Below, in pieces: positions 11,201-24,771 of a DNA stretch of 64,000 bases. Source of the stretch: Varroa destructor (lineage: Eukaryota > Arthropoda > Arachnida > Mesostigmata > Varroidae); contig NW_019211454.1 of the NCBI RefSeq assembly GCF_002443255.2, forward strand, positions 4,683,858-4,747,857. The letters run 5' to 3'. The notes under the pieces are model-generated. The model searched no databases and was not told the origin of the DNA. It was given only the letters and a program-made list of their open reading frames with translations. The first letter of the stretch is position 1. Each line of letters starts with the position of its first letter. The position numbers were made by a program, and so were the translations under genes.

Positions 11201-14200
11201 TTCGTAACTTACCCGAAGCTGCGCCAACGACGCCCATGGTGCAACGCGAGTTGTCAGCTGGCTACTGCCGCACTTCACTAGACACGGGAATTGATCAAGC
11301 GTTATACTGTGTATGAAGTCGCTCCGCAATTCCCTACAAAGCTTGTATCCGCGGTTACTATCAGTGGGCCCATCAGTTCCAGTAAGGCTCTGTGGAACGG
11401 TTGGATCTATAGTGATGCGGTTTTCAGGTCGTTATCGATCGGGTACACATCGTAGCAATCGTTCTCTGCAAGATGTTTGAAGTGATAGAAACAGAAATAA
11501 TTGGCGGTATCCATGTCTTTAATGGGCAATTAATCAATAACTGTGAACTGGACAGGTAGGTTATTCATGGTTGAAATTGGTGCGTCTTTCATCTGTCTGT
11601 TCAACAGGTTAATATCATTATGTAGCATGTATGTCTGTGTTGGGTCGCCTCCCCGATTCGTTTATGTTTGCCGGCAAGTCGCAATGATAGGGAAAAAAAC
11701 TGCATGCGACCGTTATCCTGAATAAGTGCCTTTGCCTGCGCTAAGGGGCAATCTATCCTACTTCTCTATGATGAGGCTGCATGCAAAGTCCTAGGCATAA
11801 TTTCGAAAAAAAGCAACGCCAATATTCGTATCAGTGGATAAGTTTGAAGTGTTTATTTACAATTCGACTCGACTATCCTTTTATTCTCGTTGAAATCGGC
11901 TACTCGTAGTCGACTACCAGCTGTGTTCCCGTTGGTTCGAAAACCATATAGGCTTGAAAATAATCTCTACTCCAAACAATCGAAAGCCTTAGCTACTACG
12001 TGCTTTTCTCGATGTACGCATACAAGACTAATTCGGTCGTACATGCTAACTCATTTCTATACAAATTCAGTTTCCACTGAAATACGAACGGGATGCATCG
12101 ACGGATAGTATTACAGACAGGCGTTTACATAATAGCTAACTTTTTCACTATCAGAAAAATTTACGTTAGTGATAGGTGGCGCTACCGACAATTGTAAACA
12201 AAGGATTCATTGCGTTGTATGTGTACGGGCAAGGATATGTATAGACTGTGAGTACGATGTGCCATCAGACAAAGCTTCATCTGGGCGGGCTAGGTTAAAG
12301 CTTAAAGACCCGTATTCTGCTTTTGAACTTATTGTGACTTGATTGGTGTTTACGTTTGCTGACTAAACGGGGTGCTTCTTGAAGCTTCTTGAAGAAAACT
12401 TCTGAACTTTGAAACAAATAATTGTTTATTGAATAGAAGGGAATGAACGCTGTAAAGAAAAAGCGGCCACGCAGACTGGCGCGGGTCTAACCGAATACCT
12501 TTTGAGAACTCGGTAAAAAGTTTTGCCCATAACAGGTCTCAACCAGTTTTCTGTACCAGTTTGATTCCTGATTTTACCCATTCTGTTTATGCTTCTCACG
12601 TGCTTTATTATCAAATTTGCATTAAACACTTGCATGTTCTACTGTTATTCGAGGTGTTCCGTATCCAAACAAGCATACTCCTTAAAACCCATCGTTATGC
12701 CAAAGGACTCACCCGGTTGAACAGGTGCGAATCCGAGCCTGGATGTTTATACGACTACACAACTGCTTTTTTTGTTTCGTTCAGAAACGCCATAGACAAA
12801 CAATCTGTTCTAATTTGTTATGTTAACTACCTGTCCTATAAACACCGGCTGAAACTAGTCATATGCCTAACAGCATCACTGCAAAAACTTTGCTATAGGT
12901 GTCGCTATGGTATTCAGCAATGCCAATACTGTAACACATGAATACCTACCACTTAGGTACCCGTTAAAACTGCACGCATAGCGCATCAGCACATATATAA
13001 TGAAAATTTCAATTAACTAGAGTATCTGTCACAAAAAATGTCACAAGAAATCTTGATACTTAACATCATATTCGTCAAAACGCAATTGTTTCGTCGAGAG
13101 AATGGTGGGGTAACGATTTTATATATGCGGGTTCAAATGCTTTGCAATGAGTCTAATCCGTACCGTAGCCCTCTACTACACCGTAAATATCTGTGTAAAT
13201 AATACGTCGGTGTTACACTTGTTAGCCTACGACCATCCGTGTACTGAATAAGAAACACAGCGCATAACCACACAATGTCTATAAACATTTCTATAAAAAT
13301 CCATTCATTCATTCAATGCTTTTGAGAAAAATGTTTTCATTTTTTTTTTACTTACGTTGTTCATTCGTGAGAACAATTCGTGAGAATTGTTTTAATAAAA
13401 CATATGGAATTTGTTAAAGGTACTATGTATTTTTAGGTTTAATCTTTTTAGTGTTTGTTCTCTCTAAAAATTATAAACTTCGTTATTCAAAATGTGTACA
13501 CAGAACAAGGATCGCGTACGTTCTTTTCATAACGTAATTGCTCAATATTAGGAGAATAAGATCGGTTATATTGAAAAGAAATGTCACCGAAGTTTTTCAT
13601 ACCGTACTCTGTCGCTACGAGCTTTTTTTAGGTAATTTTTTTAGAATGAAGAATGGTCAATCATCACGTCCAGAATGATCGTTACGTCTAAGTTCGTCCA
13701 TCGTTCATCTAACGTAGGCGCTCTGGACAATGCAAATCAAGCTGAATTTGAATAGATAAAAATTCCCCAAAAGATTAACTATATCCGGAATAGCTTTCCT
13801 AACTGATTTTTCCGTTATGTTCACATTTCAGAGGAATACTGTATCTTTTATTTAATACTCAATATTTACACAAAAGTCATTCTCTTCTAAATACAATAAA
13901 ACATAGAATAAAATTATAGAAGAGCACTAGGGACGTTTGTCTGAAAAAAAAATCCACATGTCTATCTAAGAGGGACACATCGAACCTTCGAGCAGTACTC
14001 AACAAATATGCACTCTATTAATCGTTTCACACGACCGATATAGATTATTTGTTTAAAACTTAAATTACATTTAAGGATAGTATCATTCCGTCGAGTAGTT
14101 TTTCGAAAATGATAGACTTCATTTTTGCAGGATGCATGCATATTTGCTCATAGTCCTTCAAAACAACAGAAGCAAATATATGATACATAGTATTCTCTGT

Positions 14201-16449
14201 CTGGTACTTAGCAAGTAATTACTCGGCGAAAGGCGAGGTTACATCAGTCCTCAGTATCGTTTGTCCGTCGGGTTGCATAACGAACTGTGTGGAAATGATC
14301 AATGACCCATAATTTGTATCTGATAAAAATCCGGTCTATATTAGGTGCGTCTGGATAGATAGAATACTTACTGTAATTAAATATTTAAGTTTATGCAAAA
14401 TTTTACGTGTCACCTTGAATCTGGTCCATTCGATTTGTTATTACATGTCCTCAATTAATCGGAGAGATGGCGCCCTACATAATGTAAATACGATACTTTT
14501 TTGTGTTGATTCCATGTAGTTTTCGTCCGAAAAACCGGTGACACAAATCGTTCCGTTAGTTGTTTGCTCTCCCGACTAGGGCTTCTCTGTTTGCGAATTC
14601 GTGCCCACTTCACGTTGTAAAGTTGGTTCATCCACTGATTACTGTAATGTGATTTACCACAATAATAGTCCATGCCCAACTGGCCTGAGGTCCTGTCAAT
14701 CTATCGCCTCGTCAATGTCATTATGAATGATGTGATGATCCTCACGGTGGATGACCTGTGAAAGGCCAGTGTCAAGGGCTTTACGCAGACTATTTAGTAA
14801 TTTTGCTGAGGATTGGTGGAAGGGCAAATCCTCAGTAATGCGCACCCACCTGCTATGTGTAGTATTATTTTGAGGAGTTCGTTGCTGGTGATGAGAGTAA
14901 ACCTTAGCTGCAAGGGTCATGAAGTAGGTCAAGAAGGCAGGGGTACTATTTGACGGAAATCTTATCGCGAGGACCTTCGAGGCGGAAGCACGCGCTGAAA
15001 CCACGCATAGATGCTTCTGTTAATTTTTTCAGAGCTGCAGTCTAACCGAAAGTTTCAATCGAAAAGATTAATATACCTGCTGATTTGAGTCATACGAGGC
15101 TCAATTCAACCACAGGGCTGTGTAATTCCTCAATTAAACTCAACAATGTCAAAGAAAATTCAAGTTCTAAGTGAAATTCCCGCCCGCAACTGACTGATTT
15201 TTTTTAGGAAAGACTCTCCCTGGACTTCTTCAAACGCGTTTTCTTGATCTGACGCTCGTCACCAAGTATTCTTAATCCGATATGTGATTTTTACCACAAC
15301 CTCTACAAGCCACCCCGGGTTTTCAACGAACATTATCGATAAACTAGAGACCCTAGCGTTTGCAATCAACTTTCACATCTACCATGTCAGTCTTTATAAG
15401 CAGCATAGAACATAAAAGAGTACCCAGACCCGGTTGCAAATTTCGGCACATATTTTCTCATCAGAATCCGGATGGCATTCAGGATAAAAGCAAGTAATGT
15501 TAGCAGGAAATTGTTATTGTTATACAAAACTTCTATGACACGTTACTTAAACAAGAGGTTTAGGCCCTCTCGTCCGAGGAGAGGTTCTTGTTGTTGGTTT
15601 CGACATAGGACATGGTGTATGTTTTAGCACGTAAGGGCGGACTTACATTGTTCGTGAGCCAATCTATATCGGTTCACAGAATGTTAATATCGTACTTATT
15701 ATTAATTAATCATGGCAAACGAGCAACTGGACTATCACCTAAATCGCGGTAGATTTCGACCTATCATCGCCCAGACTGGGAGCTAGACTAAATTCATTCT
15801 CATAGTCAAGATTATATTTTTAGGAAGACGGTTTGAAGGGACACTGTCGCGACATCGCGCATTCGTTTATAGAAACATCCTCACTTTAGATGAATAAAAA
15901 CATTATGATTTGAAGTAAACAAACGTACGATTAAGTAGAATATTTCACAATAGAATCGACCTGCTTCATGAAAGCTTTACCGGAAAACTTAACCGTCCCT
16001 CTATGTGTCGAGTTTTACGATCGGCATCGCCATTCGGCGCCCCATCAGATGCCCCGCTCCCTGCCGCCCCTAATTGATATTCTCGTCCAAGGACCATTCT
16101 ACTAAGCTCGAACGGTTTTCACACGCGCAGTATGGCGCACTCTTATCAAATGATTAACCACCTAAAAATTCACGTTTCGGTTTGTTTTGATAGGGCCGGA
16201 TATTATTGTGCAATGATAGCGCTAACTATCGCGTATGAAGGCTTGCCGTAACAATTCTATTTTAATAACCCTGCATCGCTGACGTCCAGCTTCTCGAGCC
16301 GAAAGGGAACAACCAAACGTTGAAGTTGATCAGCTGTTTTCACAATACCGTCTATAACCGAAACCGATATCGAATATAGATAAGTAAACTTAGCTAAACG
16401 TAACTGTTTAGTATTAAATGCTATATTTTATAAACGGCGCTATTCTATA
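8201..16449. other. Intergenic DNA without an identifiable gene
   Basis: AT-rich, with open frames at chance density. Stretches near 8.8-9.1 kb and 11.1-11.6 kb show long frames interrupted by a few stops, as decayed element or pseudogene coding would, but no family motif is clear. A minus-strand open frame at 14696-15004 (102 codons) is likewise unidentified. Confidence 0.55.
8769..8803. repeat. Short imperfect hairpin
   Basis: GATAAG..C.ACAGAC pairs with GTCTGT.G..CTTATC around a 4-base loop, about 14 pairs. The stem is too short for a typical microRNA precursor; no other function can be assigned. Confidence 0.5.
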
Positions 16450-16489
16450 ACAGTGGCTATGTCTTATAACGGTTCCATTATGTTTCACT

Positions 16490-16674
16490 TAGTAGAATCT
16501 GATACTGTTCACGTTCAGGCGAATCGTAGTGAGCTACAGCAGATCCGGATGCTTTGTCTACACGAGTTCTATTATGGAATTATAGCTCGTCATCATTCGA
16601 TAAAACATCCTCTACTGCACTGTAAAACATTGGTCTACAAACGTATTTTCTTAGAAGAGCCCCTGCGAAAATAA
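16490..16674 (+). mobile_element. Possible N-terminal part of the mariner relic
   Basis: The frame IRMLCLHEFYYGIIARHHS resembles the first helix of mariner transposases (the I/LRH.LL.EF..G..A.EA pattern) and lies about 330 bp upstream of the catalytic block, in the expected order. Divergence is high and the linker is not recognisable. Confidence 0.3.
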
Positions 16675-16849
16675 ATAGCAGGGTGCTGATTGCTCTTAGT
16701 CGAGCCAAACCCACTTCAAAGTTAACGGATGTTAGCACTTGGGTTTGATACATGTAGCAAAAGCGTACTTGTTCACCTCGGTTAAATTAATAAGGCAAAA
16801 GATTTGGCCAAATGGAGGCCGCATTTGATTTTTTTTTTGTACCTCAGCT

Positions 16850-17060
16850 AGCTATCCTTACATTGAACTATGACGGTAAGTGGATTTTCTATGATAATCG
16901 CAGACGTGCACATCAGTTAATTGGACCGGACGGGCATTACCCTATCCATTATAACTTTTTGAGCCAGCTCTAGCTTATAAATTATGCCTGATTTACGCTA
17001 CTGGAGAAAATGTACAAAGTATACTGCTGAAAAACTCCGCATGAAGTAGCTAAAATTAGC
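16850..17060 (+). mobile_element. Tc1/mariner transposase relic (mariner, irritans-like)
   Basis: At 16872-16973 a frame reads DGKWIFYDNRRRAHQLI and then IHYNFLSQL before a stop. This matches the mariner catalytic block, whose consensus is DEKWI.YDNRRR..QW followed some 30 residues later by IHY.FL.PG. The first catalytic Asp context has GK in place of EK, the segment between the two motifs is deleted, and stops follow, so the copy is dead. EKMYKVY further on may correspond to the next helix. I could not delimit the terminal inverted repeats. Confidence 0.7.
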
Positions 17061-20000
17061 ACGTAGAGTTAAATGACATTTATTGAACGACAACGCTTAG
17101 TGTTACATCGTAAGAATCAGGATGGCAGAAATGTGCGGGTTACAGTTAAAGGCTCTCTGGTCTCCCTCTCGCCATAATTTTATAGATCCTGCTATTTTCA
17201 CAGTAGCAAGAATTTATAAGTTACCATTTAAACGAGCGAAGATCGAAGATAACGCTGGTACATACTTCGACTGAAAATTAAAGAACCACGCATATGCAAA
17301 AAAAATTAGAGTTCCCTATATCGAGGATTGCGACAGAAGTCTCGCATAAGTTCATGTTAGATTTACTACAATATAACCAATAGCTAAGTTTTTAAAATGC
17401 GCTGGACAGTACAGGGACTTTTATTCGCTATGTCTATATATGTTCATATATAACCAAGAGTTCCCGAACTTTTAATTGCGCAAGACCTGATTTTTCAAAA
17501 TTTCGCGCTTCAAAGGTGTGCAGTAATCAGCAAAACTTAGCATCAAGGACCTTAACTTAAACATTTTAAATTTACGGAAAGTTAAGTTCGCGTCGCTTTG
17601 CTGCACTAATAGCAAAAAGACTCCTAAGCGCTGTTTCCACGTGCATACTTTCACAGTGGTATGAAAATTGCGTCCGCGTGGATCATTCTCCAAGAATTGT
17701 CCTGGTTAATGCAGAATGAACCGTCATTATGTAACTACCGTTACTAGAATTCAGTGATCGTTTCTAAGATCGATTCTATTAATGTCGTTAGGTTATACGC
17801 CTGGTTACATCGCTGTATTGTTTAGAAAAATTCGCCACTTAGGGGCAGGCTCGCTAAGTGCAATACTAACCAACAACTTATTTGATTTTTGGAGGCGAAT
17901 GTCCGACGAAGCCCTACGGAACTACTAAAAATGAGCTCTCTCAATGTCAGGCTCTCTGTCACGAAGTCACCCCAGCGTTCGGAAAACGCATACAACACTC
18001 TCAAATAGCTATACAGTAATAATATATATTCTCATATTGATTAGGCGTTTCGGAAATGGAAAAGATTTCGAAGTGGCCACGTTGTCCGGAAGACCACTTG
18101 GATATTTCCGAAAAAAAATGCATATACACCAAATTCGTTGTGTGCAATAGCTTCTCCGGAACAACGTTCGGCGGGATGCTTTGGTTATTATTGTCGCCGA
18201 GGCAGATTTGTCGGGCTATATTTTTCATAGACGAGACATTTTTTCCCATCCGAATAGTTTAGTTGTTCAAATACGTGTTAACCCATTCGCAGACGATATT
18301 TGCTAATGGTTGTTTTCCTCTCGTTGCTGCTGTGACGATGAACCACTTCAGCGACCCTTTTTTTTATCTTCTATGACGACAGGCCCACGATACAGTTAAT
18401 TTTTAATGTTCTATATTATATAATACGGTAACTAGATCTGTGGGAACGATAGGTCAAGCCTGCTTTTCATTTGGGAAATTTTTGGCGTGGCTCGACGGCC
18501 AATTCCCTTTGAGTTTTTCTCGCACATGCTAGTCACTGTGCTTTCTTACATATACATTAAAACAGTATTCTGCACTACTGAAATGTGCATTCAAGTTTTA
18601 TTAATATTTTTGGAGGACCACTAAGAGAAGAGAAAGCGTGTCCTGGGCACTTGCAAGGCCTCCATGAGCACTTCAACACATAGGTCGTATGATTTTTTTT
18701 CTAAATTGATCCAACCTGTATTTTTAATGAAAGGTGTCGTACAAATACCATACGAAACTTGACTAACGTCGCGAGCCTGCGCTGTGGACGCGGAGCTTTC
18801 CGAACTAAAATACCGCTGCTGATTATTTCAGGGTTAACGAAGCTACGATAGGGAGAGTACGACTTCAACAAAAAGGTAACACCTACTATACACGAGTACG
18901 TTAGTGGCAGAGCCCCACTGCTGCACCAGATAATTTAGTAACCAATCTACCCTCCACCGAACTCAGTCTCATAGAGGCACAGTATTATACGTAGTGAGTT
19001 GCTGTTTGTTCTTTTAATTCCGTTGTCATTAGCGCCCCGATCATGTTCACGTCAGCTCTCCGGAGTTCGCACGAAGTATCGTCAATCGCACGATAATAAA
19101 ACGTGCTTTTTTCAAGTATCAGATACGGAGCTGTGGCACGCGAGGCGTTACTCTATACGTCGACTATAGATATTTTAGGTTTACACGTCTCGTTGTACTG
19201 CTGCCGCTAAACTTTGCTTAAGAATTGCCCAGCAACTAAAGTGGACGTGCGGGTTTCAACGCTACACCATTTTAATATGCGTATTTACTAAATGCAGTCA
19301 CACTATTCTGACGATTGCCACTGTCATCGTAGATTGGACCGACTTTAATATGTTTCCTCTGCATTTTGAAGAATCTTGAAAGCACACTGACTGGTCAAAT
19401 AGAAAGACTATATATTTATTATTAATAAGCACCTCTCGCCCAAAAGACAATGGTACTTTTTTTGCTGAATGGTGCTTTGTTTATTGGACTACCTAATTAA
19501 GGTTTCATCCGTCGCGGAGTCACCCCATGCTAACAACCTTTGTGGGGCCCTGTCGAGTCGTTTTTCGGCGTCAACTTTTAATATTGAGTGGGTTCTGACT
19601 GGAACCATTCCAGCACAGCATGCCCTAGATCCACAGATATATAGCTGATGCGAAACTCTATAATTCTATTCCTATCACATGACGCAAGCGTGTGTTCAGC
19701 GTGTTTGCGTACACCCAAACAAGATTTACATCAAACGAATGCACAGAATAAGCGCTGTGCGTTAGGTACACAAGGCGATGCGTTCCGCTTTGAATTTGGC
19801 GCCCATACGCCATTCGCATATCTATACCTCTAGAGTATGATATTCTGATGTATCTACATATAACCAGGATCATCTGGTTTTTGCCGTGATTAGGCTTCAG
19901 TAAAGGCTTCTCCAGCATATTCAAACTCGTAACATTATAACAGCGTAACTAGAAACGAAACAAATGGGGGTTATGTGCTCGTTGAACTTTGATGATAGTA

Positions 20001-20900
20001 AAAATCTTGTCTGGTTAGGTCATCAAAATGTCGCTCTTAGTTGCCCTAACCAAGCACAAGCGATATGTAGACCCGATTTTTGCGTCCGACGCAGCGAAGC
20101 CAAATACCGGTTTTGGTCTCGTCATGACTACATAAGCATGTCAATACGAAAATATTGCTTAGAACTTAATTTCATCATTCCTGTAGAGTTACTTCGTCTT
20201 GTTATCTTTAGGTCGTGCAACTCTTGCTCGTTAGCTTTTCTGTGCTGGGCATGTAAAAATTCGTATACGTAACGACTCATATGCAGAAGGAGCGCTAAGC
20301 GTAAGGTATAATCTGTCGAGAGAAAAACCCTGGCAATTGATCATCTAGTGGCAATGTCGTAGCGTTTAAACTGGCTTAACTCACACACGACCTAATATCG
20401 GGAAAACAATTTTAGGATGTCCTTACGATAAAATCACCCCCACAGTCAATAAGTAACTCCGGTTTACGGTAAGTTATGTTGAGGGAATCACCGCTCAAAT
20501 GTTGCCCCCATATTGGCTTACAATGCCTCTAACTCGTATATCGTATAATATATCTTTGTTATGTGGAAACGCAGAGTAACCACACACCTATCAAGTACCA
20601 TATATCTACTAATTGGCAATTATATATAGCGACAGCAATTGTGCCTTTTTTATTAGTCTAGTTATCAGTAAACTTTCTTGTTACTAATTATCTGCTCGAT
20701 ATGACGCTATGGCTTCCTGTATCGACTAGAAAGCATCTGGTTTATATTAAATGGAAGGTGACCCGCGCCTCTTGAGGCTGCGCGCATTCAATATGAGTAC
20801 ATTATATTACGGCACGTAGCTACAACAGTGTCTGTAGCTCAAAATAAATCGTACAAAAACGTAAAAATTACGTGCAGTAGGCGAAAAATTTATATGGCGC
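17061..20900. other. Intergenic DNA; no gene seen
   Basis: Apart from the inverted repeat near 18.1 kb, no exon, RNA gene or element was recognised on either strand. Confidence 0.55.
18055..18170. repeat. Imperfect inverted repeat
   Basis: CGTTGTCCGGAAG at 18080-18092 is inverted at 18151-18165 (CTTCTCCGGAACAACG) with small gaps. A second, weaker pairing links GGAAAAGATTTCGAAGTGG to CCACTTGGATATTTCC inside it. This could be a fold-back or MITE remnant. Confidence 0.5.
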
Positions 20901-20940
20901 TAGAAGAAGGATCAAGGGAAACTTATTTTTCAAAACACGC

Positions 20941-20944
<4 letters not shown>

Positions 20945-20976
<32 letters not shown>
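20945..20976. repeat. AT microsatellite
   Basis: Sixteen AT/TA units without interruption. Confidence 0.95.
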
Positions 20977-20978
<2 letters not shown>

Positions 20979-21773
20979 GGAAATGTGAACGGCAAACCTT
21001 TAACCAGCTGGCACAAAAAATTGGTCAAGAAACGACGGGGTAGTCGAAGATATTTATATACATATATTTATAATATCGATATATGTATACGTGTCAGGTA
21101 TAGTCATTGTAATAGCCTAATATTCTTTTAGCTAATGATTTTTGGAGCTCTTAATTGGCAAGCGATATTTTTAGCGTTCGGTCGATTGTTTACTGTAGGG
21201 AAACAAACAACTGGATATTAATAAGACAATCAAAAGGCTGACAGCCACAAATTTGGATGACCTTGTTTACAAAGGATACATAGACTTATAGTTCAGTGAC
21301 GAGATAAACAGGTTAGTTCCATAATGGTAGTTGTCGATTAAATTTCAACACAGCCCGTAATCGGAGTATTGTATAAATCCGCTTATCATGTTTCACATGT
21401 TTATGCTGTCAAATTTGACAGGCGTAATCTAATAAATATAGTATAAAGGTCATATTTTAAACGAAAATGAAAAGAAGTGATTGCGGAATAGCTAAAGAAT
21501 TACGAATAGGACTCGAACCTAGGTTTTTATATTCTTTCCTTAATGGCACACACGTAAACGTAACTCATGTTGATTTGTGTGAAGAAAAACAGATTTTTGA
21601 AGCCAAACGATCGAAAAGATGATATAGGAACATTCAATTAGAAGGTTTTGATTGGTATACTGCGTACACGCAGGGTAGACAATCTTAAATATATCGCTGA
21701 TAGTGGCCACGCCTTGCAGGACACTGCATAATTTGCAGGTACACAATAGAAAAAGTTTATTTATACAACTTAC

Positions 21774-22833
21774 AAATTTGCCCACGTTTGCGTATTAGAG
21801 GATTCCTTCTTGCATTGATCATGATGGAATCCGTATTATATTGGCCTGCAAAAGGATTTTCTTTTGCTATGAGTTCGCAAGCAGACTCGTCTGTTAGAGT
21901 TTCGTAAACAAAGAAAATATATCCCTTATCGCTGTACTTTCTGTAAATATTCCAGAAACTTTTTGAAATTGGTAGCCGATTCTAACTCTATACATATAGT
22001 ATAGCGTGTGTTCCCCGCTAACTGCAATTCTAGTGTATTTAAGTATCTTCATGGCAAATCCACAATAGCATGTAAAAAACGACTTTGTATAGTATTTAAG
22101 TTATTAGTGCGCGTGAAGTTGTTTAAAGGTTTTTAATTTGTGGCTTACTTATGGCTTCAATTTGCTGCATATCAGATCATCCCAAGTCTGAACGGTGATA
22201 TTATTACTACTATGGGGATCATCCAAGAAGGGCTTCACGATATAGCTTCAATGCCCCGAGCAGAGTCAGTTTGAAGTTACTCACCAAATAGAACCTTTCC
22301 AACAGGAATAAATGCATTGCGCCACTCTGTGGGGCCTTCCGTAATCTCCAAGGTAGACTGTTGCCATGCCATTCTTCGTATTAAGATGCCTCGCATGTTT
22401 GCTAGATTATAGGTTCCCAGGTACTTCTCGATGCGTGCAAAGTTTAGGTTTCGGGTCTTTGGTTGAGTCTTGACTTAGAATACTTCATACCTTTTGGCTC
22501 TGGAATCTTTTAATCTTCATTATTCCGCAAACCGTGAGACGCTTAATTTCCTAACTATACATTTTCATACGGTATTTAAGCACTGCTAGAAAGCGTTTGC
22601 AGATTTGTGTTGCTGAAGTATGTTCGCATTACTGATTTCTCTAAGCATTTTCAGATAATATCTCTTACTTGATACGGTTGTTTTGACACCGCACAGTAAA
22701 GGAGTACAAATACCATTACAGGGTATTAACGTTTACCGCTGTCGTATCGAAGCAACATATAGATATAAATATCCTTACCTTGAATTTTCACCGTCCACAA
22801 AAAACTGTCCACGAACAACGGGAAGAGTAGGGG
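21774..22833 (-). CDS. Tentative multi-exon gene, unidentified product
   Basis: Three minus-strand blocks with canonical splice sites. Exon 22779-22833 is bounded by TTTTTGTAG and GTAAGG. Exon 22285-22473 encodes ARIEKYLGTYNLANMRGILI, RRMAWQQSTLEITEGPTEW and NAFIPVGKVLF, with a GTGAGT donor. Exon 21774-21890 encodes ESACELIAKENPFAG and YNTDSIMINARRNPLIRKRG, with an AACAG acceptor and GTAAGT donor. The joint between the last two keeps phase (split Asp codon). I do not recognise the protein; no start or stop exon is established, and the link to the first block requires a less natural frame there. Confidence 0.33.
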
Positions 22834-23674
22834 CTACAAAAAGTGGCTTTGATTATTTTTGACGTTAGTCGAATCGTCGTTACTTACGTCTTTCCGTTGC
22901 TTAATTCTATCAAGTTGTAGTTCAAAAGAGTATAGTTATGGGCCCTCGAAAATTTCACACTTCGAAATTATACAGTCAGAGCACTCGTCTGCTTCGCTTT
23001 GCTGGACTTTCATTATGGCATCAAAAACGGTGCAAACTCTACGATGAATTTAGCTAAATTTTGTAGTGCCTGTTCACATAGACTTCTTGATCTAGATTAG
23101 AATCTGTAGTTGCTTTTTACTAATAACCGTAGTCCTGCCGTTTTGCGTTTCTGTTTGGCGTACAAAAAGATCCAAGGCTATCGATACAATTGGGCCCAGA
23201 TCGTCATATGCCTTGTTTGCGTTCTCAATAGAATAGAGAAACAGTTATAGATGGTTACAGAACGCCTTTCTTTTTATGTTCTACTTCTTCGATTGGCTCG
23301 ATACGTATGGTGGTAAAGTAATATGTACCTCTGGGCGCCGTTTAGTTTAACATTCACCTCGTTTTCCACCAAAATCAACGAGACGTAAGTGGATGATGCA
23401 CAGTTGATTCCAAAGATTTGATGTCCCGACAATGCTCATATGGTACTCATTACTAGAGGGTGATGCTGTCTCCACTATCATCGATAGAAACTTCGTTATG
23501 ACCGTTCCTCTTCCCGGTATTTCCTGTATGTTTGGGTCGACAGAAAAGGCAAGTTCTCTGCGGCAGATCCGCGCGGAAGTAATCATCAATGGCTTATGAA
23601 ATGGTGGAAAATAATTTTTTACCTATTGCAAAATTCTATTCTATGGACTATAGTGTCCGCATCTAACGGATTTC

Positions 23675-23955
23675 CGGACAATCGTGGTATCTAAGTCATA
23701 CCACCATTCTCTCTGTGCAAGTGCAAATTGCCCTCGTAAGGCGTACTTCACGTGTGCGAACTTTAATGGTTTACTGCAGTGCTTAAAGATGTCGAATTTA
23801 GTTCATTCGTGTTTGAAAAGGTACGCTGTGTCATACTGTCGTATGGACTCAACACTTAAAAACTTTAAGCTCGTTGTGCCTTGTTGAAAATACTATCTAG
23901 CGATTGTAGTGCATCGGACAATGGTATCTAAGGGACATTGCACCACTTTCTGTAC
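23675..23955. repeat. Pair of diverged direct repeats 240 bp apart
   Basis: CGGACAAT..GGTATCTAAG followed by a CCACCATT/CACCACTT block occurs at about 23675-23720 and again at 23915-23955. The exact 240 bp spacing suggests a decayed tandem unit; a third copy was not seen. Confidence 0.5.
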
Positions 23956-24771
23956 AGATACGCATAAACCATAGCAAATGAAAACTTGCGGTCTCTTCCT
24001 ATGGTGTGATGGAACCCTTATTCTGCACAATGTGTTGGTATGTGTCAGTACATTTTGTTTAGTCCTTTCCTGACTTCATTAGCTATAGCTCCCCTATCAG
24101 AAAACTTAGGATCGGCTTTCGCCATAATTCTCTCTCATGCGCTAGTAAAATCCTAATAAGAAGCAGGCTAAATTTACGCCTAGGATCTTCCACAATTTCC
24201 AGTCTGCCGGCGAACGAGAGTTTGCTAGACATAATCGACCCCTTCGAGAAAGGAAAGGTCATCAGCTTAAGACAACGTTATGCACAGAATGGCAGGTTAT
24301 TCACTAGCAAAGGGATCCGATTATAACCTTATGAAACGCCAGTTGATCAGACGAACTGCCCCAGCTGGGCCGCCCCATCATCCCCGCCCACCGAATTTTC
24401 CCCATAGTATAAACATGATTAGAAGCAGTATATCCTGTGAAACTGCCGATGCAAACTTTTCTCTTTGGAGGCTATATCAAATGCCGATTTAAAAATTCAC
24501 GAATAGAGCAAAATGCGCGTGCTTTAATCTATAATAGAAACGCATGCTGAATAATGAACATGTTTACCGAAGGAACATGTCAGAGGCCCTTCCTAAGTAC
24601 TCATGACGGATCAGGCCTGGTCCAACTGCCTTGTTTTACTAGAATTATTCCAGAGATCGTAGTGTAAGATCGAGTGTCGATCCTCAGCCCCTTATGCAGC
24701 AGACATGTTCGTTTACTCCATGCACCAGCGTACAAAGGCACAATCTATGAGATGGTGTTTTGAAATTTTCT

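Noticed and set aside
11086..11570. Long frame with few stops, pseudogene-like
   Set aside because: No family recognised, and the opposite strand is equally plausible.
15555..15590. CCTCTCGTCCGAGGAGAGG hairpin resembling stem II of a hammerhead ribozyme
   Set aside because: The CUGAUGA and GAAA core sequences are absent.
17944..18262. Overlapping open frames on opposite strands with similar peptides (ISKW)
   Set aside because: The resemblance is explained by the inverted repeat in the DNA; neither frame matches a family.
21495..21570. Minus-strand GGTTCGAGTCC with partial T stem
   Set aside because: Only four T-stem pairs and no matching acceptor or anticodon stem about 70 bases upstream.
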